DNA from: Haloprofundus marisrubri
GTDB lineage: Archaea > Halobacteriota > Halobacteria > Halobacteriales > Haloferacaceae
Length of the DNA: 64,000 nucleotides
Reading direction: 5' to 3'
Assembly: GCF_001469955.1 (NCBI RefSeq)
Contig: NZ_LOPU01000030.1
Span: 185,104 to 249,103 of the forward strand
Below, in pieces: positions 25,465 through 34,693 of the stretch (its first letter is position 1; every line of letters begins with the position of its first letter). Made by a program: the position numbers and the translations under genes. The notes under the pieces are model-generated. The model made no database searches. It worked only from the letters and a program-made list of their open reading frames with translations, and had not been told where the DNA came from.

Positions 25465-26816
25465 CACTGGACCAGCTGAATCATGTTCCCGTTGCTCGTC
25501 ACGTGCACGTCTCGGCCGAGTGTGTACCCTTCCGAGTCACAGAGGCTGACGTACGGTGCGAGCCCTTTGAGGTTCTGGTGGGCCGGGATGACGTGCTGGG
25601 GTTGGAGCGCGTCGAGCATCGCGTAGTGGCCTTCCTCACGGAGGTGGCCGGAGACGTGGATGTCGTCGTAGATGCGCGCACCCTGCATCTTCAGGAGTTT
25701 CTCGGACTGGTAGCGCTGACCTTCGTTGGTCGGTTCCGGGATGACGCGCGCCGAGAAGATGACCTTGTCACCGTTGTCGATTTCGTACGGCGTCTCGCCG
25801 CGGCCCATTCGAGTGAGCATCGCGCGGGGTTCGCCTTGGTGGCCCGTGACGATTGGCAGGAAGTTCTCCTTGCCCTCCTTCATGATGCGCTTGAACGTGC
25901 GGTCGACCGACTTGCGATGACCGTACATACCGAGGTCGTCCGGGAAGTCGACGAAGTTCAGGCGTTCCGCAGTCCCGGAGTACTTTTCCATCGAGCGGCC
26001 CAGAAGAACCGGCTGACGGCCGATGTCCTTGGCGAACTCGACGAGACTCGTGACACGAGCGATGTGGCTGGAGAACGTCGTGGCGACGATGCCGCCGTCG
26101 TAGTCCTCGACGGAGGTCATCACGTCTTTGAGGTGGCGGCGAGCGACGGACTCGGACGGGGTTCGACCCTTCCGGCCGGCGTTCGTACAGTCCTCGATGT
26201 AGGCGAGGACGCCGTTGCCCTCGCGGCCGATTTCGCGGAAGCGCTTCATGTCGATGGGGTCGCCGATGACCGGCGTGTGGTCCATCCGCTTGTCGAGGCC
26301 GTAGACGATTGCGCCCTCGGGCGTGTGGATGACCGGGTTGATGGCGTCGATGATGGAGTGAGTAACGTTGACGAACTCCAGTTCGACCTGCCCCGAGTCG
26401 CCGATGGACATCGTCTCACCGGCGCTCATCTTCACGAGGTCGTTGTTGACGTTGAACTTGTTCTCGCCTTGGACCTGCTGTTTCACCAGTTCGATGGTGA
26501 ACGGACTGGCGACGATGGGCGCGTCGTAGCGGTGTGCCAGTTTCGAGATTGCGCCGATGTGGTCGAGGTGGCCGTGCGTCGGCACGATGGCCTGCACGTC
26601 ACCTTCGAGGTCGCTCATGACGCGGTCGTCCGGGATGGCCCCCATGTCGATGAGGTCCAGGCTGTGCATCTTCTCGGTCTCGACGTTGTCGTGGATGAGA
26701 ACCTGCGAGAGGTTCAGACCCATGTCGAAGACGACGACGTCGCTACCGGCGCGGACGGCAGTCATCTGCCGACCGACTTCTTCGTAGCCGCCGATGGTTG
26801 CGATTTCGATTTCCAT
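25464..26816 (-). CDS. rnj: archaeal ribonuclease J (beta-CASP metallo-beta-lactamase)
   Basis: A 450-residue beta-lactamase/beta-CASP nuclease. The metal site '[13 protein letters not shown]' (about 80-92) gives the HxHxDH motif. The beta-CASP insert holds '[16 protein letters not shown]' and '[16 protein letters not shown]', and the C-terminal '[29 protein letters not shown]' carries the A-C histidine motifs. Archaeal RNase J is a 5'-to-3' exoribonuclease of mRNA decay and rRNA processing. No Shine-Dalgarno or nearby TATA precedes the ATG; the nearest minus-strand TATA is about 215 bp upstream, beyond a heavily structured leader. Confidence 0.95.
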   Translation of the reverse strand: MEIEIATIGGYEEVGRQMTAVRAGSDVVVFDMGLNLSQVLIHDNVETEKMHSLDLIDMGAIPDDRVMSDLEGDVQAIVPTHGHLDHIGAISKLAHRYDAPIVASPFTIELVKQQVQGENKFNVNNDLVKMSAGETMSIGDSGQVELEFVNVTHSIIDAINPVIHTPEGAIVYGLDKRMDHTPVIGDPIDMKRFREIGREGNGVLAYIEDCTNAGRKGRTPSESVARRHLKDVMTSVEDYDGGIVATTFSSHIARVTSLVEFAKDIGRQPVLLGRSMEKYSGTAERLNFVDFPDDLGMYGHRKSVDRTFKRIMKEGKENFLPIVTGHQGEPRAMLTRMGRGETPYEIDNGDKVIFSARVIPEPTNEGQRYQSEKLLKMQGARIYDDIHVSGHLREEGHYAMLDALQPQHVIPAHQNLKGLAPYVSLCDSEGYTLGRDVHVTSNGNMIQLVQ

Positions 26817-27042
26817 GGTTTATCAGAGCATTGAAATGCCACGTCGTGTGGCTGCGGTTGCTCACGCAAATCCGAGGGCGTCAGGGGGCCACCGGCCCCG
26901 GCGTCTTGCAGCGCGTCGGTCGCTGGTCCCCGCGTGTGGACGCCTCGTCGGTCGAGTCGCGCACGGCACCGCCGCGCGCCGCGTCCACACTTACCCGCGG
27001 GCTGTTGGTAGTGAGGCCTACACACCGGGGTATTAAAAACTA
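26817..27042 (-). ncRNA. structured leader or ncRNA upstream of RNase J
   Basis: A minus-strand TATA box 'gtttttaata' (27031-27040) predicts transcription from about 27008. The RNA would contain a perfect 10-bp stem (26934-26943 with 26981-26990), reinforced by CCCGC/GCGGG across a bulge. It encloses a hairpin with loop ACCGA (26944-26956) and a 9-bp hairpin (26961-26979) whose one non-Watson-Crick pair is G-U only in the minus-strand RNA. Further on are a second ACCGA-type hairpin (26910-26924) and GGGGCC-GGU-GGCCCC (26885-26899). The transcript then reaches rnj at 26816. No protein frame here is convincing. Confidence 0.55.
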
Positions 27043-27160
27043 CGTGGGTTAGCCGGCCGGTTCCCAATCCGGGCGAACGGCGCTGAATCGGCCCGCAGAC
27101 ACGGCGTGTGTGGCGTTTACTCATGTGACGACGACACTCGTCTCGGCCACAACGACAACG

Positions 27161-27168
27161 CCTTTATC
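27161..27168 (+). promoter_or_regulatory. TATA box for priS
   Basis: 'cctttatc' at 27161-27168 is centred about 30 bp before the priS ATG at 27195, fitting a leaderless priS-GINS transcript. Confidence 0.45.
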
Positions 27169-27194
27169 GCCCCCCTCGCAACGATGGTGACGCA

Positions 27195-28352
27195 ATGAAC
27201 CGTCGAACACGAGAGTATCTGCGAGGCCGCTTCGGCGACTACTACCGGAGCGCGGACCTCACGCTGCCGCCCGCGGCCGACCGACGCGAGTGGGGTCACA
27301 TCCCCTGGACCGCCGGCGGGACGACGATGGTCCGCCACCAGTCGCTGCTCGACGTCGGCGACCTCGGCGGCTTTCTCGCCCGCGAGTCCCCCCGCCACGT
27401 CTACTTCTCGGCGGCGCGCTACGCCGACCCCGGTGCCAACGAGATGGACGACAAGGGCTGGCAGGGTGCGGACCTCGTGTTCGACCTCGACGCCGACCAC
27501 CTCCCGGGCGTCGACCCCGACGCCGCGAGTTACGCCGAGATGCTCGCGGAGTGTAAAGACGCTCTTCTGCGCTTGCTGACGTTTCTCGAAGACGACTTCT
27601 CCTTTTCGGAGATGGAAATCGTCTTCTCGGGTGGGCGCGGCTACCACGTCCACGTCCGCGACGAGTCGGTGCGAGAACTCGACAGCGAGGCGCGCCGCGA
27701 AATCGTCGACTACGTCCGCGCCATCGACCTCGACGCCGACGGCCTCGTCACGACGCGCAGCGAACGCGGGACGACCCGGCGCGTCCTTCGGACAGAAGGC
27801 GGGTGGGGCAAGCGAACCCACGAAGCGTTGCTCTCGTTCGTCGAGGAACTCGAAGCGATGGACGACGAGGACGCCCAAGAACGACTACAGGAGTTCGACG
27901 GCATCGGCGAGGGCCGCGCGAAGACGATTCTGGGCGCACTCCAGCGGAACCCCGACGCGATTCGACAGGGGAACGTCGAGGCCGGTGGTCCGGGTCTGCG
28001 ACTGCTCGTCGACACCGTCGCGCAGGGAGTCGTCGCCGAGCAAACGGCCCCAATCGACGAACCGGTGACGACGGACGTTCGCCGTCTCATCCGTCTGCCG
28101 GGAAGCATTCACGGCGGGTCGTCGCTGGTCGTGACGCGCCTCGAACGCGACGATGTCGACGACTTCGAACCGCTCCGGGATGCGGTTCCCGAACGCTTCA
28201 CCGGACGCGACATCACAGTCGAACTGGACGAACCGGCGGCCGTCGAACTGGGCGGGGAAACGACTAAGCTATCAGCGGGAGAGAATGCAGTAGAAGAGAG
28301 CGTCGGCGTGTTTCTGATGACGCGCGGGGCGGCGGAGAAAGCCAGAGAATGA
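27195..28352 (+). CDS. priS: DNA primase small (catalytic) subunit PriS
   Basis: A 385-residue archaeo-eukaryotic primase. The metal-binding motif '[12 protein letters not shown]' (about 94-105) provides the catalytic aspartates, and '[15 protein letters not shown]' (about 143-157) is the nucleotide-binding S-G-x-x-G/H motif. The C-terminal part contains '[23 protein letters not shown]', the conserved primase end block. It makes RNA/DNA primers with PriL, which is not encoded here. The GINS gene follows 10 bp downstream, a replication gene pair common in archaea. Confidence 0.95.
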   Translation: MNRRTREYLRGRFGDYYRSADLTLPPAADRREWGHIPWTAGGTTMVRHQSLLDVGDLGGFLARESPRHVYFSAARYADPGANEMDDKGWQGADLVFDLDADHLPGVDPDAASYAEMLAECKDALLRLLTFLEDDFSFSEMEIVFSGGRGYHVHVRDESVRELDSEARREIVDYVRAIDLDADGLVTTRSERGTTRRVLRTEGGWGKRTHEALLSFVEELEAMDDEDAQERLQEFDGIGEGRAKTILGALQRNPDAIRQGNVEAGGPGLRLLVDTVAQGVVAEQTAPIDEPVTTDVRRLIRLPGSIHGGSSLVVTRLERDDVDDFEPLRDAVPERFTGRDITVELDEPAAVELGGETTKLSAGENAVEESVGVFLMTRGAAEKARE

Positions 28353-28362
28353 CCTCCAGAGA

Positions 28363-29310
28363 ATGAAATTAGACGAACTCAGAACGGTCCAGTCGAAAGA
28401 GCGCCGAAAGGACAGCCTCCAGCAGCTCCGCGACAGCTTCTACGCCGACGTCGCCGACTACATCGCCGACCTGAAAGCCGAACGGAAACGCGTCGCCGAC
28501 GCGGCCAACGACCCTTTCTCCTCTCCCGAGGTCGGCCGCCTTACGGACGAGATAGAGACGGCCGAGGAAGTCGTCGAAGCGGTGTACGAACGCCGCGTCG
28601 GCAAGGTCGTCAAACTCGCCAGTTTCGCCGCCGCCGACATGCCCGTCGACGAAGACGGCTTCACGAACGAGGAGCGAGCGCTGTTCGAGGACCTCGTCGC
28701 CCGAATCGACCGCAACAAGTCGACCGTTCTCGACATCCTCTCGGGCAGACGCGCCCCCGAGCGGAGTGACGAGAAATCGGGAACCGCCGACGCCGGTCCG
28801 GCCGCCACCGACCCCAGTCCCGTCGCCGACGCGACGCCGGACGTGGTTTCGGAGGCCCGCGAGTCGCCGTCGAACTCCGTGGAACCATCGAAGCAAGCCG
28901 GAAGCGGGCCGACAGACCCCTCGTCGGGGACGAACGACGGCGTTCTCGCCGACGCGATGGGCGGCGAGTCGGCCGACGAGGCGGCTGGCGCTTCGGACTC
29001 CGGCGCATCGCCATCGCCGACGGCAGATACGGAGTCACAGCCGATTCCGCCGGATACCCCGGACCCCGATGCGGGGAGCGACTCGCCGTCGGACGAACCG
29101 GCGAGTACCAGCGCAGACGGCGACGCGAGCGCGGACACAGGTACGACCGTGGACGTCGAACGCACGACGGTCCGCATCACCCAAGACGTCGGCTCTATCT
29201 TCGGCGTCGACGAACGCGAGTACGAACTGGCCGCCGAGGACGTGGTGACGCTGCCGACGACGAACGCCGAACCGCTGTTGGCCCGCGATGCCGCCGAACG
29301 GTTGGAGTAA
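28363..29310 (+). CDS. GINS complex subunit (Gins51/Sld5-like) with long acidic linker
   Basis: A 315-residue protein. Residues 1-125 form the alpha-helical A domain: 'LDELRTVQSKERRKDSLQQLRDSFYADVADYIADLKAE' and 'ERALFEDLVARIDRNKSTVLDIL'. Residues about 130-260 are a low-complexity D/S/P/A linker without predicted structure. The last 50 residues are the small beta-rich B domain, 'TTVRITQDVGSIFGVDEREYELAAEDVVTLP'. GINS tethers MCM and other replisome proteins. The linker is much longer than in non-halophiles. It follows priS closely. Confidence 0.88.
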   Translation: MKLDELRTVQSKERRKDSLQQLRDSFYADVADYIADLKAERKRVADAANDPFSSPEVGRLTDEIETAEEVVEAVYERRVGKVVKLASFAAADMPVDEDGFTNEERALFEDLVARIDRNKSTVLDILSGRRAPERSDEKSGTADAGPAATDPSPVADATPDVVSEARESPSNSVEPSKQAGSGPTDPSSGTNDGVLADAMGGESADEAAGASDSGASPSPTADTESQPIPPDTPDPDAGSDSPSDEPASTSADGDASADTGTTVDVERTTVRITQDVGSIFGVDEREYELAAEDVVTLPTTNAEPLLARDAAERLE

Positions 29311-29368
29311 GCGACTCGAAGCCACTCGAAGCCACAAACGGTTTTTACACACGCTGCGAGATGCGACC

Positions 29369-29827
29369 ATGCTCTCAGTCGGCGACGACGCCCCCGACTT
29401 CGAACTGCCCGACCAGCACGGCGAGACGGTCTCGCTCTCGGACTTCTCGGGTGACCGGGTCGTGCTCTACTTCTACCCGCGGGCGGACACCCCCGGATGC
29501 ACCACCGAAGCCTGCGGCTTTCGGGACAGTATCGACGCGTTCGAGAAGCGGGATGTCCACGTTCTCGGCGTCAGCGACGACCCGGTGAGCGACCTCAAAT
29601 CGTTCGCCGACGAGTACGACCTCCCGTTCAGACTGCTCTCCGACGAATCGGGTGAGGTCGCCGCCGCCTACGACTCCTACGGCGAGAAGAACATGTTCGG
29701 CAACACCTTCGACGGCGTCTTCCGCAACACGTACGTCGTCGGTCCGGACGGCACTATCGAACGCGCCTACGAGGGCGTCTCGCCGGAAGGTCACGCCGAA
29801 GCGATTCTCGACGATATCGACGCGTAG
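29369..29827 (+). CDS. bcp: peroxiredoxin, Bcp/PrxQ type
   Basis: A 152-residue thioredoxin-fold peroxidase. 'APDFELPDQHGETVSLSDFSG' starts the fold. The peroxidatic Cys lies in 'DTPGCTTEACGFRDS' (about Cys44), with a second Cys five residues on (about Cys49), the PrxQ resolving pair. It reduces hydroperoxides using thioredoxin. The ATG at 29369 is preceded by 'gtttttacac' about 25 bp upstream, so a separate leaderless promoter is likely. Confidence 0.94.
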   Translation: MLSVGDDAPDFELPDQHGETVSLSDFSGDRVVLYFYPRADTPGCTTEACGFRDSIDAFEKRDVHVLGVSDDPVSDLKSFADEYDLPFRLLSDESGEVAAAYDSYGEKNMFGNTFDGVFRNTYVVGPDGTIERAYEGVSPEGHAEAILDDIDA

Positions 29828-29862
29828 CGGTCCCGATTCCGGATCACGCGCGTTTTCGACGC

Positions 29863-30807
29863 TCAGCGAAACGCCCCGATAATGGCTCGAGCGCCCGCTC
29901 TGACGTTCGAGAACTCCGCGGCCAACGTCTCGTACTTCACGAGCGCAAAGCCGAGGAAAACGAGCAGGAAGCCGCCGACGGTCATCGCCGTAATCTCCTC
30001 TTCCAACAGCGACCAGCCCAGAAGCGTCGCCACCACGGGGACGACGTAGGCGACGAGGTTCGCCTGAAACGGCCCCTGTCGGTCGAGAATATCGAAGTAG
30101 ATAGAGTACGCCAGCGCGCTGGCGAACACGCCGAGAAACAGCAAGGCGAGACCTGTCTGTGCGGAGAACGAAACCGAGGGAATCCCTTCGGCGGCGAGAC
30201 TGCTCGCGTGGATGACGACGGCACCGAACGCCATCGACCACCCGGTGACCGCGACACTCGGCAGTCGGGCATCGGCGCGGCGGACGAGAACGCTACCGAG
30301 CGAGACGGCGACGGCGGCGCAGAAGACGATAGCGACGCCGATTGCGTCGTTCGAAAGGTCGCCGGTGAGCAGCGCCCGGTCGGGACCGGCGACGACGACG
30401 ACGCCGACGAGGCCCAGAAGCACGCCGACGTAGCCGCGGACGTCGAGGCCGACACTACCGACGAGAAGCGCCGCGAACGCCGTCGTCAGAATCGGGTTGA
30501 GGCTGTAGACGATGGAGGCGATACTCCCCGTCGTCTGCGTCTGCCCGACGAACAGCAAGGTGTTGTTGGCGGCGACGATGAGCAACCCGCTGGCGACGAT
30601 AGCGCCGACGTCGCCGCGCGTTCGTGGGAGCGGGTCGTCGAGACGGAGTGCGACGTACCCGAGTAGCAGCACTGCGGCGACGTCGAACCGAAGCGCCGCG
30701 AACAACACGGGCGGGAGGTCCTCCAGTCCGACCTCGATGGCGACGAACGACCCGCCCCACAGCGACGATAGGAGAAAGAACAGCCCAACGTCTCGATATC
30801 TGGACAC
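29863..30807 (-). CDS. EamA/DMT-family transporter
   Basis: A 314-residue protein with ten membrane helices arranged as two EamA repeats of five. 'LFFLLSSLWGGSFVAIEVGL' opens the first and 'CAAVAVSLGSVLVRRADARLPSVAVTGWSMAFGAVV' opens the second; 'ASALAYSIYFDILDRQGPFQANLVAYVVPVVATLLGW' is the classic helix 8-9 signature. The family exports amino acids, nucleosides or other metabolites, and the substrate here is unknown. Confidence 0.87.
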   Translation of the reverse strand: MSRYRDVGLFFLLSSLWGGSFVAIEVGLEDLPPVLFAALRFDVAAVLLLGYVALRLDDPLPRTRGDVGAIVASGLLIVAANNTLLFVGQTQTTGSIASIVYSLNPILTTAFAALLVGSVGLDVRGYVGVLLGLVGVVVVAGPDRALLTGDLSNDAIGVAIVFCAAVAVSLGSVLVRRADARLPSVAVTGWSMAFGAVVIHASSLAAEGIPSVSFSAQTGLALLFLGVFASALAYSIYFDILDRQGPFQANLVAYVVPVVATLLGWSLLEEEITAMTVGGFLLVFLGFALVKYETLAAEFSNVRAGARAIIGAFR

Positions 30808-31187
30808 ACCGACCCGTCAGCGACCGAGGGAAAAGAGGCTGTCCGTCCGGGCGGGGGTCGCCGGTTTCGAGCGCTCTTCGAAGAGAAACTGTTTAATGCG
30901 GAGACCGGTTCCGTTCGGGTCGGACCCGTCGTCGCTCGCCGCGTCGTGACCCCGGGTCGGTCTGCCCGCGTGGGCAAACCAGTTCGGGGCGTATCGCCGA
31001 CTCACCCCGGCGCGGAGCAGTGTCAACGAGCGCGACCCCACGAAATCGAGAGTGGCATCACTCTCGGGACACACCTCGTTTCCGGTGAAATGAACTATCG
31101 TTATGTTTTCGATTCATACAGTGGCGGGGCGGTGACGCAGTCGAAGAAGAGACCGGTGAGTCGGGTCCCGTAGTCGACGAACGTCGA
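30808..31187. other. intergenic region with inverted repeats, no gene seen
   Basis: This 380-bp gap separates the EamA gene (its 5' side) from the 3' end of cdc48. It contains an A/T-rich 'tgtttaatg' near 30890 that could be a TATA box in either direction, and a 7-bp inverted repeat CGAGAGT/ACTCTCG (31047-31053/31060-31066). The open frames present have no recognisable protein and are not supported. Confidence 0.4.
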
Positions 31188-31191
31188 CTAC
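31170..31191 (-). terminator. perfect hairpin overlapping the cdc48 stop codon
   Basis: A 22-bp near-perfect palindrome, GTAGTCGACG-aa-CGTCGACTAC, covers the last codon and TAG stop of cdc48 (stop at 31188-31190). In RNA it gives a 9-bp stem with a 4-nt loop. No T-tract follows, so it may protect or define the 3' end rather than act as a simple terminator. Confidence 0.4.
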
Positions 31192-33449
31192 TGGAACGTC
31201 CGGCTCATCTCGTCGCCGTCGCGTTCGATATCGGCGGTGCCGAAGCGCTGTTCGATTTCGGCGTAGCGCTGGCGCGTCTCGTCGGTGACGCTCGGACCGA
31301 CCTGGTCGAGCGCGTCCTCGAAGTGTTCCATCGTGATGCGGACGTTGCCGACGGAGTCGTCGACTTCCTCCGGTTTGACCGAGCGAATGAACTCGCGGCT
31401 GGCGGCCATCGCCGCTTCGCGGGCGAGCGCTTCGAGGTCGGCACCGACGTAGCCGTCGGTGCGGCGCGCGATTCTGTCGAGGTCCACGTCGTCGGCCAGC
31501 GGTTTGTGCTGGGTGTGGACCTCCAGAATCGCCCGACGAGCCTCCTCGTCGGGAACAGGCACGTGAACGTGGCGGTCCAGACGACCCGGGCGCAGCAGCG
31601 CCGAATCGATGAGGTCCGGCCGGTTCGTCGTGGCGATGACGACCACGTCTTCGAGCGCTTCGAGGCCGTCCAACTCGGTGAGGAGTTGCGAGACGACGCG
31701 CTCGGAGACACCCGAGTCGCCGCTGTTGCGGCCGCGTTCGGTGGCGATGGCGTCGATTTCGTCGAAGAACACCACGGTAGGGGCGTTCTCTCTGGCCTTA
31801 CTGAACACTTCGCGGACGCCTTTCTCGGACTCGCCGACGAACTTGTTCAGTAGTTCCGGCCCCTTCACCGAGATGAAGTTCGACTCGGACTCGTTGGCGA
31901 CGGCCTTTGCGAGGAGCGTCTTCCCCGTGCCCGGCGGACCGTAGAGCAGGACGCCTTTCGCGGCGGCCATATCCATCTCCCGGAACACCTCGGGGTATTC
32001 GAGCGGCCACTGGATGGTTTCGCGGAGGCGCTCTTTGGTGTCTTCGAGGCCGCCGACGTCCTCCCACGTCACGTCGGGGACTTCGACGAACACCTCGCGG
32101 AGCGCCGAGGGTTCGATACCCTTCAGCGCCTCGCGGAAGTCGTTCTCGGTCACCTGCAGCGACTGGAGGACGTCCGCGTCTATCTCCTCGGCGTCGAGGT
32201 CCAACTCGGGACGGATGCGCCGCAGTGCGGTCATCGCCGACTCCTTGGCCAGCGATTCGAGGTCTGCGCCGACGAAGCCGTGGGTGTTGTCGGCGTACAC
32301 GTCGAGTTCGACGTTGTCGGCCAGCGGCATGTTCCGCGTGTGGACCTGCAGAATCTCCTTGCGGCCGTCGCGGTCCGGAACGCCGATTTCGATTTCGCGG
32401 TCGAAGCGCCCGCCGCGGCGAAGCGCCGGGTCGATGGCGTCGACGCGGTTGGTCGCGCCGATGACGACGACCTGTCCGCGCTCTTCGAGACCGTCCATCA
32501 GCGAGAGCAGTTGCGCCACCACGCGGCGCTCCACGTCGCCACCCGCCTCCTCGCGTTTGGCGGCGATGGAGTCGAGTTCGTCCATGAATATGATGGCCGG
32601 CGCGTCTTCGGTGGCCTCCTCGAACACGTCGCGAAGTTGCTCTTCACTTTCGCCGTAGTACTTCGACATAATCTCCGGGCCGGAGATAGTGTGGAACTCG
32701 GCGTCGATTTCGTTGGCGACGGCCTTGGCGATGAGCGTCTTACCGGTGCCCGGTGGACCGTGCAGCAGCACGCCCTTCGGCGGTTCGATGCCGAGACGCT
32801 TGAACAGTTCCGGGTGTCGCATCGGCAGTTCGATCATCTCTCGAACCTGTTCGAGTTCGCCTTCGAGTCCGCCGATGTCCTCGTACGTCACGTCGGGGCC
32901 GGAGCCGGAGCCGCCGGCCGCGCCCTCACGAATCTGTTCGGCGGGCTTCTCGCTAATCTCGACGGTGGTCGAGTCGTTGATGACGACCGTTCCCGACGGC
33001 TGTGTCGACGCGATTTTCAGCGGGACGGCCTGGCTCTGATTCGACATGAAGCCGAATCCCAAGGGGAGGCGAACCGTCTGACCTTTCGTGACGGGTTGGC
33101 CGCCGAGTTCGCGGCGGATGAGCGCGTCGATGTTCCCGCGGATGCCGAGTCGCTGTGGGAGCGCGACAGTGACCCGTTTGGCGGGTTTCACGTCGGCTTT
33201 CTCGACGGTCACGCGGTCGTCGATGCCGACGTTCGCCTGCTGGCGGAGTCGGCCGTCGATTCGGATGACGCCCGAACCGCGGTCTTCGGGGTAGCCGGGC
33301 CAGACGCGGGCGATGGCCGCGCTCTCGCGGCCCTCGATGCGGATGAAGTCGCCGCCTTCGAGGCCCATATCCTCGGCGACCTGCTTGTCGATTGCCGCGA
33401 GGCCGCGACCGGCGTCTTTCTGTTTCAGGGGTTTGACTGTGAGCTTCAT
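31188..33449 (-). CDS. cdc48: Cdc48/VCP-type AAA+ ATPase
   Basis: A 753-residue protein with the full Cdc48 layout. The N-domain (about 1-185) is a double-psi barrel plus a four-stranded barrel. D1 has Walker A '[18 protein letters not shown]' (about 228-245), Walker B '[11 protein letters not shown]' and an arginine finger in '[12 protein letters not shown]'. D2 has Walker A '[18 protein letters not shown]' (about 501-518), '[11 protein letters not shown]' and '[13 protein letters not shown]'. It unfolds proteins, partly for the archaeal 20S proteasome. The C-terminus lacks an HbYX tail. Its start overlaps the small Hsp20-like gene by 4 nt. Confidence 0.96.
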   Translation of the reverse strand: MKLTVKPLKQKDAGRGLAAIDKQVAEDMGLEGGDFIRIEGRESAAIARVWPGYPEDRGSGVIRIDGRLRQQANVGIDDRVTVEKADVKPAKRVTVALPQRLGIRGNIDALIRRELGGQPVTKGQTVRLPLGFGFMSNQSQAVPLKIASTQPSGTVVINDSTTVEISEKPAEQIREGAAGGSGSGPDVTYEDIGGLEGELEQVREMIELPMRHPELFKRLGIEPPKGVLLHGPPGTGKTLIAKAVANEIDAEFHTISGPEIMSKYYGESEEQLRDVFEEATEDAPAIIFMDELDSIAAKREEAGGDVERRVVAQLLSLMDGLEERGQVVVIGATNRVDAIDPALRRGGRFDREIEIGVPDRDGRKEILQVHTRNMPLADNVELDVYADNTHGFVGADLESLAKESAMTALRRIRPELDLDAEEIDADVLQSLQVTENDFREALKGIEPSALREVFVEVPDVTWEDVGGLEDTKERLRETIQWPLEYPEVFREMDMAAAKGVLLYGPPGTGKTLLAKAVANESESNFISVKGPELLNKFVGESEKGVREVFSKARENAPTVVFFDEIDAIATERGRNSGDSGVSERVVSQLLTELDGLEALEDVVVIATTNRPDLIDSALLRPGRLDRHVHVPVPDEEARRAILEVHTQHKPLADDVDLDRIARRTDGYVGADLEALAREAAMAASREFIRSVKPEEVDDSVGNVRITMEHFEDALDQVGPSVTDETRQRYAEIEQRFGTADIERDGDEMSRTFQ

Positions 33450-33697
33450 TTTGCGACCGTGATAGTCAGTACACCGTTGTTCGTCTCAACTGTTGCGTCC
33501 GCGCCGGGTAACTCGAACTCGAATTCGGTTTCGGACATCTGGTCGCCGTGGTCGACGACCACGATGGCCGTCGTCCCCACGACATCTACGTCCACGGCGT
33601 CGTCGGCGACGCCGAGTTCTGCAGCGATGACCCAACTGTCGTCGTACTCGTAGCGGCGGATGAACCGCTCACCGCCGGCTGATTGTTGAACACTCAT
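33446..33697 (-). CDS. small Hsp20/CS-fold-like protein coupled to Cdc48 (DUF7127-like)
   Basis: An 83-residue, mostly beta protein: '[35 protein letters not shown]' and '[29 protein letters not shown]'. The last strand '[11 protein letters not shown]' and the length resemble the minimal alpha-crystallin/CS domain of small heat-shock proteins, without their long arms. It is the first gene of an operon with cdc48 (ATGA overlap), which suggests it works as a substrate-binding helper or regulator of the unfoldase. That role is inference. Confidence 0.7.
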   Translation of the reverse strand: MSVQQSAGGERFIRRYEYDDSWVIAAELGVADDAVDVDVVGTTAIVVVDHGDQMSETEFEFELPGADATVETNNGVLTITVAK

Positions 33698-33706
33698 TGG
33701 GTGATC

Positions 33707-33741
33707 CCTAACCCCAAGTTAGGTATCTGAGTATTTAAATC
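33707..33741 (-). promoter_or_regulatory. promoter with palindromic operator candidate for hsp20-like/cdc48
   Basis: The minus-strand TATA 'atttaaatac' (33731-33740) predicts a start near 33710. Exactly there is a perfect 6-bp inverted repeat CCTAAC-cccaa-GTTAGG (33707-33712/33718-33723). Its position over the transcription start suits a repressor site. It could also form a leader hairpin. Confidence 0.5.
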
Positions 33742-33901
33742 TTTCATCGACGAATCGCCGTACGTCGGTTGGTTCGTCCGGATAGGATGGATTTGTGGTT
33801 CACACGAGAGTTCGGTCGGTGAGTCACTCCGAGCGAAACGGTCGCATCCGACCGCTCACCGCACGGATGCGTTTATCACGAGTGCCACGAAAGCACATCA
33901 C

Positions 33902-34684
33902 ATGAAGAGATGCTCACACCACGGACGCGAGACGGCGTACCGCGTCTCCGGCGACGCCGACGGGTCCGACAGTGCAGGGTTGTTGTGCATTCACGGCAGC
34001 GGCGGGTCACACGGCGTCTGGAAATCACAGTTCCGAATGAAAGACGAACGCCCCGTCGCAGCACTCGACCTGAGCGGTCACGGCGAGAGCGACGACGCCG
34101 ACGCCGACGCCGGATACGAAGCGCTGTCGGTGTACAGCGCCGACGTCGTCGCCGTCGCCGAGGAGACCGACTGTCGCGTACTCGTCGGCAACTCGCTGGG
34201 CGGCGCGGTGGCAATGCTCACGCAACTCGAACGCGAAACAGAGGTAGACGCACTCGTACTCACCGGCACGGGCGCGAAACTGACCGTCCTCGACGACCTG
34301 CTCGTGTGGCTCGAAGAGGATTTCGACCGTGCGGTCGAGTTCCTCCACGACGACGACCGCCTGTTTCACGACCCCGACGAGCGCTATCTCGAACTCTCGC
34401 AGGAAGCGATGCGCGAGGCCGGGTCGGAAGTCACTCACCGCGACTTCCTGAGTTGCCACCGCTTCGACGTCCGGGACCGCCTCTCCGAAATCGACGTGCC
34501 GACGCTCGCCGTCGTCGGCGAGCACGACCAACTGACGCCGGCGTGGTACCACGAGTTCCTCGCCGAAGAGATAGCGGACGCCGAGATGGTGACCATCGAC
34601 GACGCTGCACACTTGACGATGTTGGAGCAACCTGAAGCGTTCAACGACGCGGTGTCGGCGTTCTTAGAGGAGCGAGGACTGTAG
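33902..34684 (+). CDS. alpha/beta hydrolase
   Basis: A 260-residue alpha/beta hydrolase fold. 'LLCIHGSGGSHGVWKSQF' is the oxyanion-hole HG motif (about 28-45) and 'RVLVGNSLGGAVAMLTQLE' holds the nucleophile Ser in G-N-S-L-G-G (about 96-114). The acid lies in 'AVVGEHDQLTPAWYHEFLAE', and the catalytic His in 'TIDDAAHLTMLEQPEAFNDAV' (about 238). A central lid region is present. Substrate unknown; haloperoxidase-like and esterase members share this pattern. Confidence 0.88.
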   Translation: MKRCSHHGRETAYRVSGDADGSDSAGLLCIHGSGGSHGVWKSQFRMKDERPVAALDLSGHGESDDADADAGYEALSVYSADVVAVAEETDCRVLVGNSLGGAVAMLTQLERETEVDALVLTGTGAKLTVLDDLLVWLEEDFDRAVEFLHDDDRLFHDPDERYLELSQEAMREAGSEVTHRDFLSCHRFDVRDRLSEIDVPTLAVVGEHDQLTPAWYHEFLAEEIADAEMVTIDDAAHLTMLEQPEAFNDAVSAFLEERGL

Positions 34685-34693
34685 GGACGCGAG

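Noticed and set aside
25458..26834. 458-codon plus-strand frame over RNase J
   Set aside because: Mirror image of rnj with no recognisable domain; a result of base composition.
26817..27042. RNase P RNA or SRP 7S RNA as identity of the structured region
   Set aside because: Too short for either, and their conserved sequence blocks are not found.
26762..27124. 120-codon minus-strand frame upstream of rnj
   Set aside because: It runs through the structured region and the TATA box and has no recognisable protein features; the RNA fold explains the region better.
30946..31173. 75-codon plus-strand frame before cdc48's 3' end
   Set aside because: No domain, no start signals, and it crosses inverted repeats.
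32280..33653. 457-codon plus-strand frame over cdc48
   Set aside because: Antisense to both AAA modules; composition artefact.
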